Shown here in pieces: positions 16,249 to 24,244 of a stretch of DNA of 64,000 nucleotides. The stretch is taken from the NCBI RefSeq assembly GCF_050859025.1, contig NZ_CP138200.1, forward strand, positions 4,030,001-4,094,000, read 5' to 3'. The notes under the pieces are model-generated. The model made no database searches. It was not told where the DNA came from and worked only from the letters and a program-made list of their open reading frames with translations. The DNA is from Wukongibacter sp050859025. Lineage in GTDB: Bacteria; Bacillota; Clostridia; Peptostreptococcales; Caminicellaceae. The position numbers and the translations under genes were made by a program. Numbering within the stretch: the first letter of the stretch is position 1; every line of letters starts with the position of its first letter.

Positions 16249-16360
16249 TCGGTTTAATTTTGGGCCTTGATATCATATTATTACTATTTTATTAGTAATC
16301 AAAAAACTGTTAAGATTGATTAATCAACCTTAACAGTTACAATTAAATATATCATTTCAA

Positions 16361-17233
16361 TTAAAAACTAAAACCAAACAACCTACCTTCATCACTCTCA
16401 TCTGTCAATTCTAAGATAACTTCACCTTTTTCAAATTTATATTTTTTATTATTTTCATCAATCGGGATATCGGAGTCTATCGCTATTATAATAATTTGTA
16501 TACCACATTTTTTTGCTAATTTTCTAACTAAATCAATGTAGTTAATTTTTTTTCTATCATCTAAACTCTCAAAACTACCGTCATGATAAACAAATCTAAA
16601 ATAGTTTTTATTGCTATAATGTGCTAAAATAGCCAAGTCAAAGCAAATACACATGATTTTTTTATAACTATTTCCTTTTCCTTGCGAAGTTCTTGCTCTT
16701 GTTTTTTCATCAATCAAATTTGCTTCAAGTTCTAGATTACCATTGCTATTTGGAGAAATTGAAATAATTTCACTTTTATTAATAATCTCTTTCAAATATT
16801 TATTAAAAAGTAATCTAATTTCTTTATAGTCTTCATTTCCTTTAATTATTAGTTCTTGTATATTTTTAATAATTGTTTCAATATCGCTTTTCAACTTGTC
16901 AATTCCCTCTATAATAGACTTGACAACATCTATGTTTTCAATTTCGCTAGTAATTTCAGCAATTTCACGTTCAATATTAATTATCTCTGACTGATATGCT
17001 TTAAACTTAGCAAATGTATCCTCTTCTTTTAATATCGACAATATAGACTTTCGTTCATCATTAAGTCTTTGTAATTCTTCTTGAGTGATTATTAGCTTAT
17101 CTTTCTTTTTAGCTAAAGTTTTTTCTAGGTATTCCTTATGTTCACTAGTCACTTCTTTATTGAAGTCAAGTAATTCTTTATATGAATTTTCTCACTTATT
17201 ATATCTTTTATTTTCCTTGCAGAATAAATATTA
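16361..17233 (-). pseudogene. 5'-truncated DUF2326 (SMC-like) gene
   Basis: The open part (from 17152, 263 aa) is a long coiled coil (about residues 1-115) followed by the DUF2326 domain: ARTSQGKGNSYKKIM, CFDLAILAHYS, FRFVYHDGSFESLDDRKK and a C-terminal Phe-rich GRLFGFSF. Family members are usually about twice as long, with an N-terminal ATPase half that is missing here. Upstream the frame continues through NSYKELLDFNKEV to a stop, and the preceding residues SARKIKDIISE are one frame off, so there is both a frameshift and loss of the 5' half. DUF2326 proteins are often in defence or mobile loci. Probably inactive. Confidence 0.7.
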
Positions 17234-17285
17234 CATAATCAGTTTCCTGTATATAAACAAAAACTAATACCTTATGCCAAAACCT

Positions 17286-18206
17286 TTATCTTTGATATTT
17301 CTTTAATAACCGCAAATAGTGGTTGGCCTCACGTAAAACATGATCTCCCAAAAGAGGAATTATTATAGATTTAATCTCACATGTAAGCAATCCTTGTGTA
17401 CCTTGTGACTTGAATTCACGTATTTCCTGCGTTGACTTAAAGCTATCATTTGTAACCTTATCAACAGGTATAGTTGTGTCCATAGCGGCCTTGGCTTCTG
17501 CAGTCAATTTATCAAATTCATTACCAAAATTATTAGCAGTTTGAATTAAATCATTTTCCGTTGGGTCTAATAACCCTCTTATAAATTTAGCATGTTCTGC
17601 CATAATCCTATTCCAAAAGGCCTCCTGCTCTAACGCCTGTCTTTTCAAGTCAGTTTCTTCACGATTCTGCAACATTTGGACCATTCCAAGATAAAACTTT
17701 GCTTCTCTTAGAATATGATCAATTAGTAAAGGATAATTAAATGTAAATATCCTACAGCTTAAAATATTTGATAAAAGTAAATTTTTGAACTGTATTAATG
17801 CAGAAATCAATCCCATCGCTTTAGTATTTAACATAAATACTCGTTGCTCAAGCATTGGATGTGGTGGCATCAGTTCGCTTCCTGTTAATCCAGCTTCCGC
17901 CTGTGTTATATTTGTTTGAATATTCACGCCTGAGAAATACTGGGTAGCTAACTCTGCATTTAATGTATAAGGTGTAATTACCTCCCCTGACCTAAGAACA
18001 TCAGGACTCACAATCCCATTAGATAGAGTAACTGTTTCTGCTAACAACTCATCAAATTGCATTTTGAAACTATCTGCCTGCTGTGCCAAATTAGAATTCT
18101 TTGGTGTAAAACCTGCTTCTAGAAAAAATGAGTGTTCCTTCATTATCCTCGCAAAAAATAAATGTAACCCAAGAGATTGTTTAATAAATTCCGTGGCTGA
18201 TAACAT
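17286..18206 (-). CDS. DUF2935 domain protein
   Basis: Protein of 306 aa made of two helical repeats, each a DUF2935 unit. Recurring patterns are FFARIMKEHSFFLEAG and FWNRIMAEHAKFIRG at repeat starts, and LIDHILREAKFYL and LLGDHVLREANHYL at their ends. The regularly spaced His and Glu suggest a four-helix, metal-binding fold, but no activity is established. I start it at ATG 18206 because AGGGGGGAG lies seven bases upstream; the longer frame from 18236 has no ribosome site. It looks intact and different in character from the worn mobilization genes around it, so it is probably cargo of the element. Confidence 0.85.
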   Translation of the reverse strand: MLSATEFIKQSLGLHLFFARIMKEHSFFLEAGFTPKNSNLAQQADSFKMQFDELLAETVTLSNGIVSPDVLRSGEVITPYTLNAELATQYFSGVNIQTNITQAEAGLTGSELMPPHPMLEQRVFMLNTKAMGLISALIQFKNLLLSNILSCRIFTFNYPLLIDHILREAKFYLGMVQMLQNREETDLKRQALEQEAFWNRIMAEHAKFIRGLLDPTENDLIQTANNFGNEFDKLTAEAKAAMDTTIPVDKVTNDSFKSTQEIREFKSQGTQGLLTCEIKSIIIPLLGDHVLREANHYLRLLKKYQR

Positions 18207-18502
18207 AATACTCCCCCCTTGCAACCGTCTAAACAAATAGAATCATATTATCATCTTATTAATGATCCGCATAAAATGTTACTACTATTTAAATGTTACA
18301 AGGTGATAAGTTCTGAGATATAAATAATTCACTTATTTTCGTATCTTTTTCATTATTCTAGCCACCATCATCATTAAGCGTCGCTTCATCGTTTAATAAG
18401 TATCTATGACATCAAATAAAAATTTTTCATGCAAAAACAATGGGGGTAAGGATTTTAAATCACTTTTTACTATTTACATTCTTAATATTTAGTATTTAAC
18501 TG
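18207..18502. other. Spacer between DUF2935 gene and cassette B
   Basis: No gene seen. It contains TTCATGCAAAAACAATG (18426-18442), which also occurs at 612-628, and from about 18464 it shares sequence with 8374 onward in cassette A. Confidence 0.5.
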
Positions 18503-18793
18503 TCATATAAGCTCAAGAACATTCAAAAGTTTAATGCAGTCTTTATACCCTTGAAAATAAAGTGTTTCCCTTTCTATCCATTCAATCCTTCCAGTACAAT
18601 CCTTATTTCTTAAAATAAATGCTCTATCTTCATCATTAAGTGACTTCATTATTTCTCGAATTTTAACACTTTCTTCTATATTATTTCTTATTAATTCACT
18701 ATACTCTTTATCAGTGTCACGCAAATTCTTCATCACATCTTCATGAATATCAAAAAACAGTCCTTTTAGATGTTCTATATATTCTATTGACAT
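18503..18793 (-). CDS. Conserved small protein of the RHH/RNA cassette (copy B)
   Basis: Unrecognised protein of 96 aa, near-identical to the protein of cassette A (8407-8697). Charged and helical: IHEDVMKNLRDTDKEYSEL, then KSLNDEDRAFILRNKD and a C-terminal IEWIERETLYFQGYKD. No membrane segment or signal. ATG (18791-18793) follows GGAGGGAGATT. It is divergent from the short-RNA promoter at 18818-18846. Strong conservation between cassettes, in contrast to the diverged RHH proteins, suggests that its partner is common to both, for example a host factor or the constant part of the RNA (inference). Confidence 0.8.
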   Translation of the reverse strand: MSIEYIEHLKGLFFDIHEDVMKNLRDTDKEYSELIRNNIEESVKIREIMKSLNDEDRAFILRNKDCTGRIEWIERETLYFQGYKDCIKLLNVLELI

Positions 18794-18817
18794 AATCTCC
18801 CTCCATGTGATAATTTC

Positions 18818-18846
18818 TTGAATTACTATCTCAAACAGGGTATAAT
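18818..18846 (+). promoter_or_regulatory. Sigma-A-type promoter of short RNA B
   Basis: TTGAAT (18818-18823), 17 nt, TATAAT (18841-18846), inside the 65-bp block identical to cassette A (18808-18872). Confidence 0.8.
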
Positions 18847-18852
18847 AGATTT

Positions 18853-18920
18853 ACCGCTATTCTTGATAGTGGCTTTGGAAGTGGTGAATTTGTTTGCTCG
18901 ACAGACACCGCTTCCTTTTT
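18853..18920 (+). ncRNA. Candidate antisense small RNA B of the RHH cassette
   Basis: About 68 nt. Hairpin 1 (18854-18872) is identical to that of RNA A. Hairpin 2 has 10-bp arms 18877-18886 and 18906-18915 with one G-U pair, a 19-nt loop and a TTTTT tail. The stem sequence is unrelated to that of RNA A, but loop length is the same. The loop holds TTTGCTCGACA (18893-18903), exactly equal to plus-strand 19105-19115 and therefore complementary to 11 bases of the RHH B mRNA leader, starting three bases before its Shine-Dalgarno sequence. Stem and loop changed together with the target, as expected for antisense RNA and target. Confidence 0.68.
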
Positions 18921-19089
18921 ATTTGTCGCCAATCAACTGAATTATTGCTTTTCTAATTACTGTTGAACGTGATAACTTATTAATAGCACAATATTTATCT
19001 AATCGGTCTAGAGTCTCTTTATCAAGCCTGAAGCCTACACGTATAGGCATTGGCTTTTCAGTTGGACGACCCATTTTTTTGTCGCTCAA
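18919..19089 (-). CDS. Ribbon-helix-helix (CopG-like) DNA-binding protein, copy B
   Basis: Protein of 56 aa from a TTG (19087-19089) seven bases after GGAGG (19097-19101). It has the same MSDKKMGRPT start as copy A, then beta-strand RVGFRLD, helix KETLDRLDKYCAI, turn NKLSRS and helix TVIRKAIIQLIGDK: a standard RHH fold that acts as a dimer. The longer frame starting at 19149 reads through the operator and promoter and is not used. A perfect 12-bp inverted repeat in its promoter is the probable binding site. Its stop lies at the end of the small-RNA terminator. Confidence 0.82.
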   Translation of the reverse strand: MSDKKMGRPTEKPMPIRVGFRLDKETLDRLDKYCAINKLSRSTVIRKAIIQLIGDK

Positions 19090-19103
19090 TAATTCACCTC
19101 CAC

Positions 19104-19149
19104 TTTTGCTCGACATAATTATAATATAGTTTTGTCGAGCAAAAGTCAA
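19104..19149 (-). promoter_or_regulatory. Promoter and palindromic operator of RHH gene B
   Basis: Minus-strand TTGACT (19144-19149), 17 nt, TATTAT (19121-19126). Perfect inverted arms TTTTGCTCGACA (19104-19115) and TGTCGAGCAAAA (19133-19144) bracket the -10. This predicts autorepression. The downstream arm is also the target of the small-RNA loop. Confidence 0.75.
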
Positions 19150-19279
19150 GAACCATTCATATTGAGGTATAATAAAAGCCCATAAGATTTTGAAATCCTA
19201 TAGACTTAATCGTTATACTTATATATCAATTCTATCTAGTAGCGGACATTATATTTCAAATCTAATATCTTACCAACTA

Positions 19280-20293
19280 TTATTGCTTTTCCTTATCTTT
19301 ACTCTCATACAATTCGCTCCATTCATGTAATTTTTTCTTCAATAACTTTTTATCAATAATTTTAGTTTCATAATCTGCAATCATTGTCGGTGAAATATTT
19401 CTACTTAGGGCTATTTCTACTATTTCATCATTTTTCCCTTTGCATAAAAGCAGTCCTATGCTTGGATTCTCATGGGGCATTTTTATTTCTCTGTCTAAAA
19501 GTTCTAAATAAAAATTCATTTTACCTAAGAATTCTGGTTCAAACTCAACTACTTTTAATTCAATGGCTACTAAACATTGCATTTCTCTATGAAAAAAAAG
19601 TAAATCTATATAATAATCATGATTTCCAGCTTGTACCCTATATTCTTCTCCAATAAATGAAAAACTTTTACCTAATTCTAATATGAATTCTTTTAGATTT
19701 TTCACTAATGCTTTTTGTAAATCTTTTTCATTATGAATTTTAGGAACATCTAAAAATTCAAACAAGTACGTATCTTTGAATACTTTTGAAACGTCTTGTG
19801 GCAAATTTGAATTTATTATATCCAATTTATTATCTGCAAGCATTGTTCTTTCAAAAACACATTTATTAATTTGTCTTTCTAATTCTCTTGAACTATATCT
19901 CTCTTTTATAGCAAGATTTATATAGAATTCTTTTTCTTCTATGCTTTTCGTCTTAGATAAAATCAATCTATGATGTGTCCATGATATTTGTGTCCGCAGT
20001 GAGGACACTTTTTGATTATCGCGATATGTTTCATAGAATTGTTTCATTCTATAAAGCCCACGTCTATTAAACCCTTTCATTTCAGGATAATTATTTTTAA
20101 TAAAAGTAGCCAAATCATTTACAACTGAGTCTCCCCATTCTGAGTTAGAAATTTTTATACTAAGCATTTTTCCAACATCCCAATATAAATTTATAAGCTC
20201 TTCGTTTACTTTCTTAAATGCATTATTTCTTGCCTTTTCAATTCTTGTTATAACTTCTTTGAAACTTATGTTATTTTTAATCTCTCTATTCAT
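19280..20293 (-). CDS. DUF1016 / YhcG-type PDDEXK nuclease
   Basis: Protein of 337 aa. The N-terminal DUF1016 helical domain (ITRIEKARNNAFKKVNEELINLYWDVGK and QISWTHHRLILS, about residues 10-115) precedes a restriction-enzyme-like core with DYYIDLLFFHREMQCLVAIELKV: the D...EXK catalytic pattern is present as IDL then IELK (about 230-250). Members are in mobile elements and defence regions and are presumed DNA nucleases. ATG after AGGAGGTCATT. It is followed upstream by a truncated HTH gene, the kind of regulator that often accompanies it. Confidence 0.88.
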   Translation of the reverse strand: MNREIKNNISFKEVITRIEKARNNAFKKVNEELINLYWDVGKMLSIKISNSEWGDSVVNDLATFIKNNYPEMKGFNRRGLYRMKQFYETYRDNQKVSSLRTQISWTHHRLILSKTKSIEEKEFYINLAIKERYSSRELERQINKCVFERTMLADNKLDIINSNLPQDVSKVFKDTYLFEFLDVPKIHNEKDLQKALVKNLKEFILELGKSFSFIGEEYRVQAGNHDYYIDLLFFHREMQCLVAIELKVVEFEPEFLGKMNFYLELLDREIKMPHENPSIGLLLCKGKNDEIVEIALSRNISPTMIADYETKIIDKKLLKKKLHEWSELYESKDKEKQ

Positions 20294-20318
20294 AATGACC
20301 TCCTAAAACATTCATATA

Positions 20319-20453
20319 TCATTTAGCCTCTTCATTTATATCTTCTGAGATTTTCTCATAAAATGGTTTGAGTTTTTCATATTCAACTTTAAATTCTTCA
20401 TCTTTCATCAATTCATCTTTAACCTTTGAAAATGATACACTTACTTTGTTCAT
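20319..20453 (-). pseudogene. N-terminal fragment of a HigA-like HTH antitoxin
   Basis: Open frame of 44 aa starting at ATG 20453 after AGAGGTGG: MNKVSVSFSKVKDELM, then EEFKVEYEKLKPFYEKI. This is the leader segment seen before the helix-turn-helix in HigA/XRE antitoxins (pattern FKxEYexL). The DNA-binding domain is missing and the frame ends after EEAK. It is either a truncated gene or a short protein of its own. Confidence 0.5.
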
Positions 20454-20533
20454 TAGACCACCTCTGTTTAATTCTGACATGGTTTTCTTTTAGTATATTT
20501 CACTTATCAATAGCTGTAAAGTCAATATAGATT

Positions 20534-20878
20534 TTAATTATAAATCAACTCTTTCAACACAACCTCCTCTGCAACCTCACGAGCCTCCTGCCTAATCCTA
20601 TAACTCTCCACAAAATTCCCATCATCAGGCAACAGATGTTCCCTAAGATATTCTTGCTGAATCCTCTCAAACCTCTCATACGCTTGTTTTTCTATTTCAA
20701 TAATATGCTTCATCAATTCCCCTTCTAAACGTAACCTAGAAAACAAATAAGTCTTATTGTCTTTTAAATATTTATACCTTAACCTACCAAACTTTCTAAG
20801 CTCCACATTTTCTTTAATACCAAAATCAATCTCCGGATAATAATAATCACCTTTTTTAACATATTTAATCTCACTCAT
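20534..20878 (-). CDS. tnpV: TnpV family transposon protein
   Basis: Protein of 114 aa of the TnpV family (PF14198), carried by Tn4451-like and related integrative elements of Firmicutes; role unknown. The family pattern is present: YVKKGDYYYPEI, FGRLRYKYLKDNKTYLFSRLRLEG, then IEKQAYERFERIQQEY and a C-terminal EEVVLKELIYN. It marks the right end of the mobile region: the next feature is the terminator and coding region of chromosomal rlmD. A relic of a second tnpV lies at 9264-9299. Confidence 0.9.
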   Translation of the reverse strand: MSEIKYVKKGDYYYPEIDFGIKENVELRKFGRLRYKYLKDNKTYLFSRLRLEGELMKHIIEIEKQAYERFERIQQEYLREHLLPDDGNFVESYRIRQEAREVAEEVVLKELIYN

Positions 20879-20917
20879 TCTAAATCTTCCTTTTCGCTTT
20901 CTATTTTTCCATACAAA

Positions 20918-20955
20918 AAAGCCGACAAGATTATTAAAATCCTATCAGCTTTGCT
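20918..20955 (-). terminator. Terminator of rlmD
   Basis: AAAGCCGACAAGATT and AATCCTATCAGCTTT pair with a few G-U and mismatched positions around ATTAA, followed on the minus strand by GGCTTTTTTG. It lies downstream of the rlmD stop. Confidence 0.6.
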
Positions 20956-21016
20956 TTACTTAAAAATTCTCTTAACCTTGTATTAACAAGGATTCGAGTT
21001 ACAACTATCACACCTG

Positions 21017-22375
21017 CTATTTCTTCCTAGTCAGTAGCGAGCAACACTCCACATGAGGAGTATGTGGAAACATATCTACACATCTAACTTTTTTAGTTAT
21101 ATATCCAGCCTCTTCAATCTGTTTTAAATTCTCAGTCAGCGTCTTTGGATTACAGGATACGTATATAATTTCCTTAGGCTGAAATCCTAAAATTTTGTCA
21201 ATGGCCTTTGGATGCACTCCTACCCTTGGAGGATCTAGGATTATTATATCTGGCTTTTCATTTATTTTATCAATTTCTTTTAATACATCACCAGCAATAA
21301 AATGACAATTACTCAAACCGTTCATTTGAGCATTTTCATTTGCGGCCTTTACTGCCTCTTCGATAATTTCTATTCCTATTACCTTCTTAGCTTTTTGAGC
21401 CGCAAGCTGACCTATTGTTCCTGTTCCACAATATAAATCAAATACGGTTTTATTATCTGAGTCCTCAATAAAATCTAGAGCTGTTTTATATAGAAGCTCT
21501 GCTCCTAATGTATTTGTTTGGAAGAATGAAAAGGGAGATATTTTAAATCTCAGTCCAAGAAGCTCATCGTAGAAATAATCTTGTCCCCAAAGTATCTTCA
21601 TTTCCTCACATTTTACAGCATCGGCTAGATTATCATTATGTATATGGATTATTCCCTTTATTTCTCCCTTTAGTTCAAGCTCAAGAAGCTTTTCTACATA
21701 ACTAGTTAAATCGGGATTCAATTGGGTTGAAGTCACTAATACAACTAGCATTTCTCCAGTATTTAATCCTTTTCTAACTATTAGATGTCTCAAATATCCC
21801 TTATGGATTCTATTTACATAGTGAGGTATATTTCTTTCTATAAAATATTCTAAGTTTGCTTTTAATATCTTGTTAAAATCATTATCTACAAGCTTACATT
21901 TATCTACGGTTACTACTGAATTAAATTGTCCTCTTTTATGCATTCCAAGGGTAGTCTCTCCACCCTTAGCTTCATCTCCAAAGGAATATTCCATTTTATT
22001 TCTATAACCATAGATTTCAGGACTTCTCACTGTATCTAATAATTCATACCCCTCTATTCCTGCTTCATCAATTAGTTTTTTAACTAAATCTGTCTTGATC
22101 TGAACCTGTGTCTCATAGGGTACAGTTTGTCTGGCACATCCTCCACAAAGCCCAAAATGCTCGCAAAAAGATTCTGACTCATATTCAGCTGCTCCTACTA
22201 CTTCTACAAGTTTTCCCTCTGCATATTCTCTACGATTTTTCTTTATCCTAGCCTTTACTTTTTGCCCTTTTAAAGCATTCTTTACATATATCTTTTTTCC
22301 ATCAAGTTCTCCTATTCCCTTTGCCGGAAATTCCATATCCTTTATTTCAACTTCTACTAGTTGTCCTCTTTTCAA
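21017..22375 (-). CDS. rlmD: 23S rRNA (uracil-5-)-methyltransferase, RlmD/RumA family
   Basis: SAM-dependent methyltransferase of 452 aa that makes 5-methyluridine in 23S rRNA. An N-terminal TRAM domain (about 1-55: VEVEIKDMEFPAKGIG) precedes four iron-sulfur Cys, of which CEHFGLCGGC (about 72-81) is visible. The C-terminal catalytic domain has FDLYCGTGTIGQLAA (SAM binding, about 315), DPPRVGVHP, and the nucleophile loop IIYVSCNPKTL (about 410). TTG start after AAGGAG. The mobile region ends just beyond its 3' end; the rumA 3' end is a recognised insertion site for integrative elements in Firmicutes, so it may be the target here. Confidence 0.92.
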   Translation of the reverse strand: MKRGQLVEVEIKDMEFPAKGIGELDGKKIYVKNALKGQKVKARIKKNRREYAEGKLVEVVGAAEYESESFCEHFGLCGGCARQTVPYETQVQIKTDLVKKLIDEAGIEGYELLDTVRSPEIYGYRNKMEYSFGDEAKGGETTLGMHKRGQFNSVVTVDKCKLVDNDFNKILKANLEYFIERNIPHYVNRIHKGYLRHLIVRKGLNTGEMLVVLVTSTQLNPDLTSYVEKLLELELKGEIKGIIHIHNDNLADAVKCEEMKILWGQDYFYDELLGLRFKISPFSFFQTNTLGAELLYKTALDFIEDSDNKTVFDLYCGTGTIGQLAAQKAKKVIGIEIIEEAVKAANENAQMNGLSNCHFIAGDVLKEIDKINEKPDIIILDPPRVGVHPKAIDKILGFQPKEIIYVSCNPKTLTENLKQIEEAGYITKKVRCVDMFPHTPHVECCSLLTRKK

Positions 22376-22430
22376 TTTTTCACGCTCCTTGAGTTAGTTA
22401 AGCTTTCCACTTATAAATCATCTTTAAATA

Positions 22431-22520
22431 AAATAGTAAAGCTTATTTTACACATATCAAAACTCTCCAAAATCATCGGATATTTATATGTATAAATTAA
22501 GATTTACTTAGAACTCTCCA
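22431..22520. repeat. R1 dispersed hairpin repeat (partial copy)
   Basis: Degenerate R1 copy directly adjoining the full copy at 22521-22624. The right half (CATCGGATATTTATATGTATAA onward) is well kept. Confidence 0.65.
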
Positions 22521-22624
22521 TATAGAGATTCCAGTCAAAGCTTTAATTTATACACATCAAAAATCCCTAGAAGCATCGGATATTTTGATATGTATAAATT
22601 AAGATTTACTTGGAACTCTCTATA
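22521..22624. repeat. R1 dispersed hairpin repeat (full copy)
   Basis: About 104 bp beginning TATAGAGATTCCAGT and ending GGAACTCTCTATA. The two halves are roughly 80% complementary, so the whole element can fold as one long hairpin. Related copies lie at 28082-28180, 52648-52753, 54932-55016 and 59627-59734, with fragments elsewhere. Confidence 0.85.
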
Positions 22625-22683
22625 CTTTATTTTTCTCCTTATGATATAATATACCCTAAATTCAATTTAGTAAAGGTCCAAAT

Positions 22684-22716
22684 AAAAACTCAGGGGTATC
22701 GAATCCCTGAGTTTTT
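22684..22716. terminator. Bidirectional terminator
   Basis: AAAAACTCAGGG (22684-22695) and its exact reverse complement (22705-22716) around a 9-nt loop. It works for either strand. Confidence 0.85.
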
Positions 22717-22753
22717 ATAATATTTTTCCTGGAGAAATGGACTCAAAAAAACT

Positions 22754-22770
22754 GCCGGATAACATCCGGC
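22754..22770 (-). terminator. Terminator after the HAD hydrolase gene
   Basis: GCCGGAT/ATCCGGC with a 3-nt loop, followed on the minus strand by AGTTTTTTTGAG, 14 bp after the stop codon at 22784. Confidence 0.85.
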
Positions 22771-22783
22771 TCTCTACTATCAT

Positions 22784-23428
22784 TTAGGCAATATTTATAT
22801 AATTATCAATATAATGTTCAGCTAATTCACATATTTCTTCCTTGTAGGGTATTGATAACTCATCTGATATTGCAATTACCCTCATTCCAGCCCGCTTTGC
22901 TGCAAGAACTCCTGCATAGGTATCTTCAAAAACTATACATTCATCGGGCTTAACCTTTAAGTCCTCTGCTGCCTTTAAAAAAATATGTGGATGAGGCTTT
23001 CCTTTTTCTACCTCACAAGAGGTTCTTATGGTATCAAAGTGCTTATATATATCATGCTTTTTTAGTACCTCTACTGCCAATTCTCTAGAATTACTCGTAC
23101 CTAATCCTAGCTTTATTTCTTTAGATTTTATTAACTCAATAAACTCCTTTACTCCGCCCTTTAAATCTATTCTATTTCGATAGAAATCATATGCCATATC
23201 ATTCCATTCTTCTTTGATTTCTTCTATTGTATCCGATAGGTTAAAGGTTTGTTTAAAATATATAGCGGTCTCTGTGAAGCTCTTGCCTTCAATTGCTTTT
23301 TGAAGGTCCTCTGGCAATTCATATCCTCTCTTAGCAAGATATTCAATATCTATTGACTTCCATATCCACATAGAATCTACAATTGTTCCATCTAGATCAA
23401 ATATTACTGCTTTTATATTTTCTAACAT
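22784..23428 (-). CDS. HAD-superfamily hydrolase, phosphoglucomutase-like subfamily
   Basis: Cytoplasmic phosphatase or mutase of 214 aa. The nucleophile motif is FDLDGTIVDS (about residue 10); then LGTSNSRELA (motif II, about 115), CEVEKGKPHPHIFLKA (motif III Lys) and CIVFEDTYAGVLAAKRAG (motif IV acidic pair). A helical cap domain lies between about 20 and 85, as in beta-phosphoglucomutase relatives. Substrate unknown. Single-gene unit with its own terminators. Confidence 0.9.
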   Translation of the reverse strand: MLENIKAVIFDLDGTIVDSMWIWKSIDIEYLAKRGYELPEDLQKAIEGKSFTETAIYFKQTFNLSDTIEEIKEEWNDMAYDFYRNRIDLKGGVKEFIELIKSKEIKLGLGTSNSRELAVEVLKKHDIYKHFDTIRTSCEVEKGKPHPHIFLKAAEDLKVKPDECIVFEDTYAGVLAAKRAGMRVIAISDELSIPYKEEICELAEHYIDNYINIA

Positions 23429-23558
23429 TTAGACCTCCCAAAATAATCTATAGAATAACCCTATTATAAACACTATTTTATTATTATCTTAGCTTTTAGT
23501 CAACTGAGTTAATTCCATAGTTTCCATCTGAAAAGGTTTTACGCTATAGCTATATAAT

Positions 23559-23984
23559 TTAGAAATCCATATTTTCTAACTGCTTTGCTCGTTTCTGGGC
23601 TTTTTCCAATAATGCATTCTTATTTACAATAATTCTTTCATGAGCTCCCCTTCCAATGATACCAATTTCATCATAGGCTGTCATATTAAGGTTTATTTTA
23701 TTTCCATCAAACTTATCAACCTCTACATTTACGCTAATAGTTTCTCCTAATACTGTTGTCTTTTCATGAACTATTTCTGCTTTTTTGCCGACTGTAATAA
23801 ATCCTTCAGGGAGTTTATCATCTAATAATTTAACTGAAGCTTCGATCATAAGTGCTACAAGGCTTGGTGTAGCAAAAAGCTTTTCTAATTTTCCACTACC
23901 ATAGTTTAAAGCTGTATCCTCTTTTTGCACCGTTCTTTGAACGGTAACATTACTTCCAACTTCAATCTTCGGAACATTTAGCAT
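23559..23984 (-). CDS. Thioesterase-family (hotdog) protein
   Basis: Protein of 141 aa with the single hotdog fold of the thioesterase family that includes fluoroacetyl-CoA thioesterase FlK. Recognisable are the start VPKIEVGSNVTVQRTVQKEDTA, LFATPSLVALMIEASVKLL (central helix with the conserved Glu) and EKTTVLGETISVNVEVDKFDG. Presumed to hydrolyse an acyl-CoA; substrate unknown. It follows the HAD gene on the same strand but 130 bp away, so it is probably a separate unit. Confidence 0.85.
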   Translation of the reverse strand: MLNVPKIEVGSNVTVQRTVQKEDTALNYGSGKLEKLFATPSLVALMIEASVKLLDDKLPEGFITVGKKAEIVHEKTTVLGETISVNVEVDKFDGNKINLNMTAYDEIGIIGRGAHERIIVNKNALLEKAQKRAKQLENMDF

Positions 23985-24165
23985 AGTTTCATCTCCCTTC
24001 TCCTCTTTATATATTATATTTATACCTATAACCCCTATGTTTATTCAGAATTTTTCAATATTTTCAATTTTATTAGCTTTTCTCTCTATTTATGTAATGA
24101 ATAAAAGCTCAGGGACATCAAATTTATTCTCTCTAATCTGATTTTCAACAAAATGAACTCAATAA

Positions 24166-24194
24166 AACCTATGGCATTTAGCTTTCCATAGGTT
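24166..24194 (-). terminator. Terminator after the PrsW-like protease gene
   Basis: AACCTATGG and CCATAGGTT, 9 bp perfect, followed on the minus strand by TTATTGAG; the T-run is short. Confidence 0.55.
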
Positions 24195-24244
24195 CTGGAT
24201 TTTGTTTTCTTTAAGCAAATATTTAGTTACTAATATTAGTATTT

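Noticed and set aside
17286..18236. DUF2935 start at 18236
   Set aside because: The AGGGGGGAG site is placed correctly only for ATG 18206.
18919..19149. Long version (76 aa) of RHH protein B
   Set aside because: The added N-terminus is translated from the operator and promoter; GGAGG is seven bases before the TTG at 19089, which gives the same MxxKKMGRPT start as copy A.
20918..20955. Terminator at the TnpV start considered as an att site
   Set aside because: It has terminator form for rlmD and no matching sequence was found at the recombinase end of the element.
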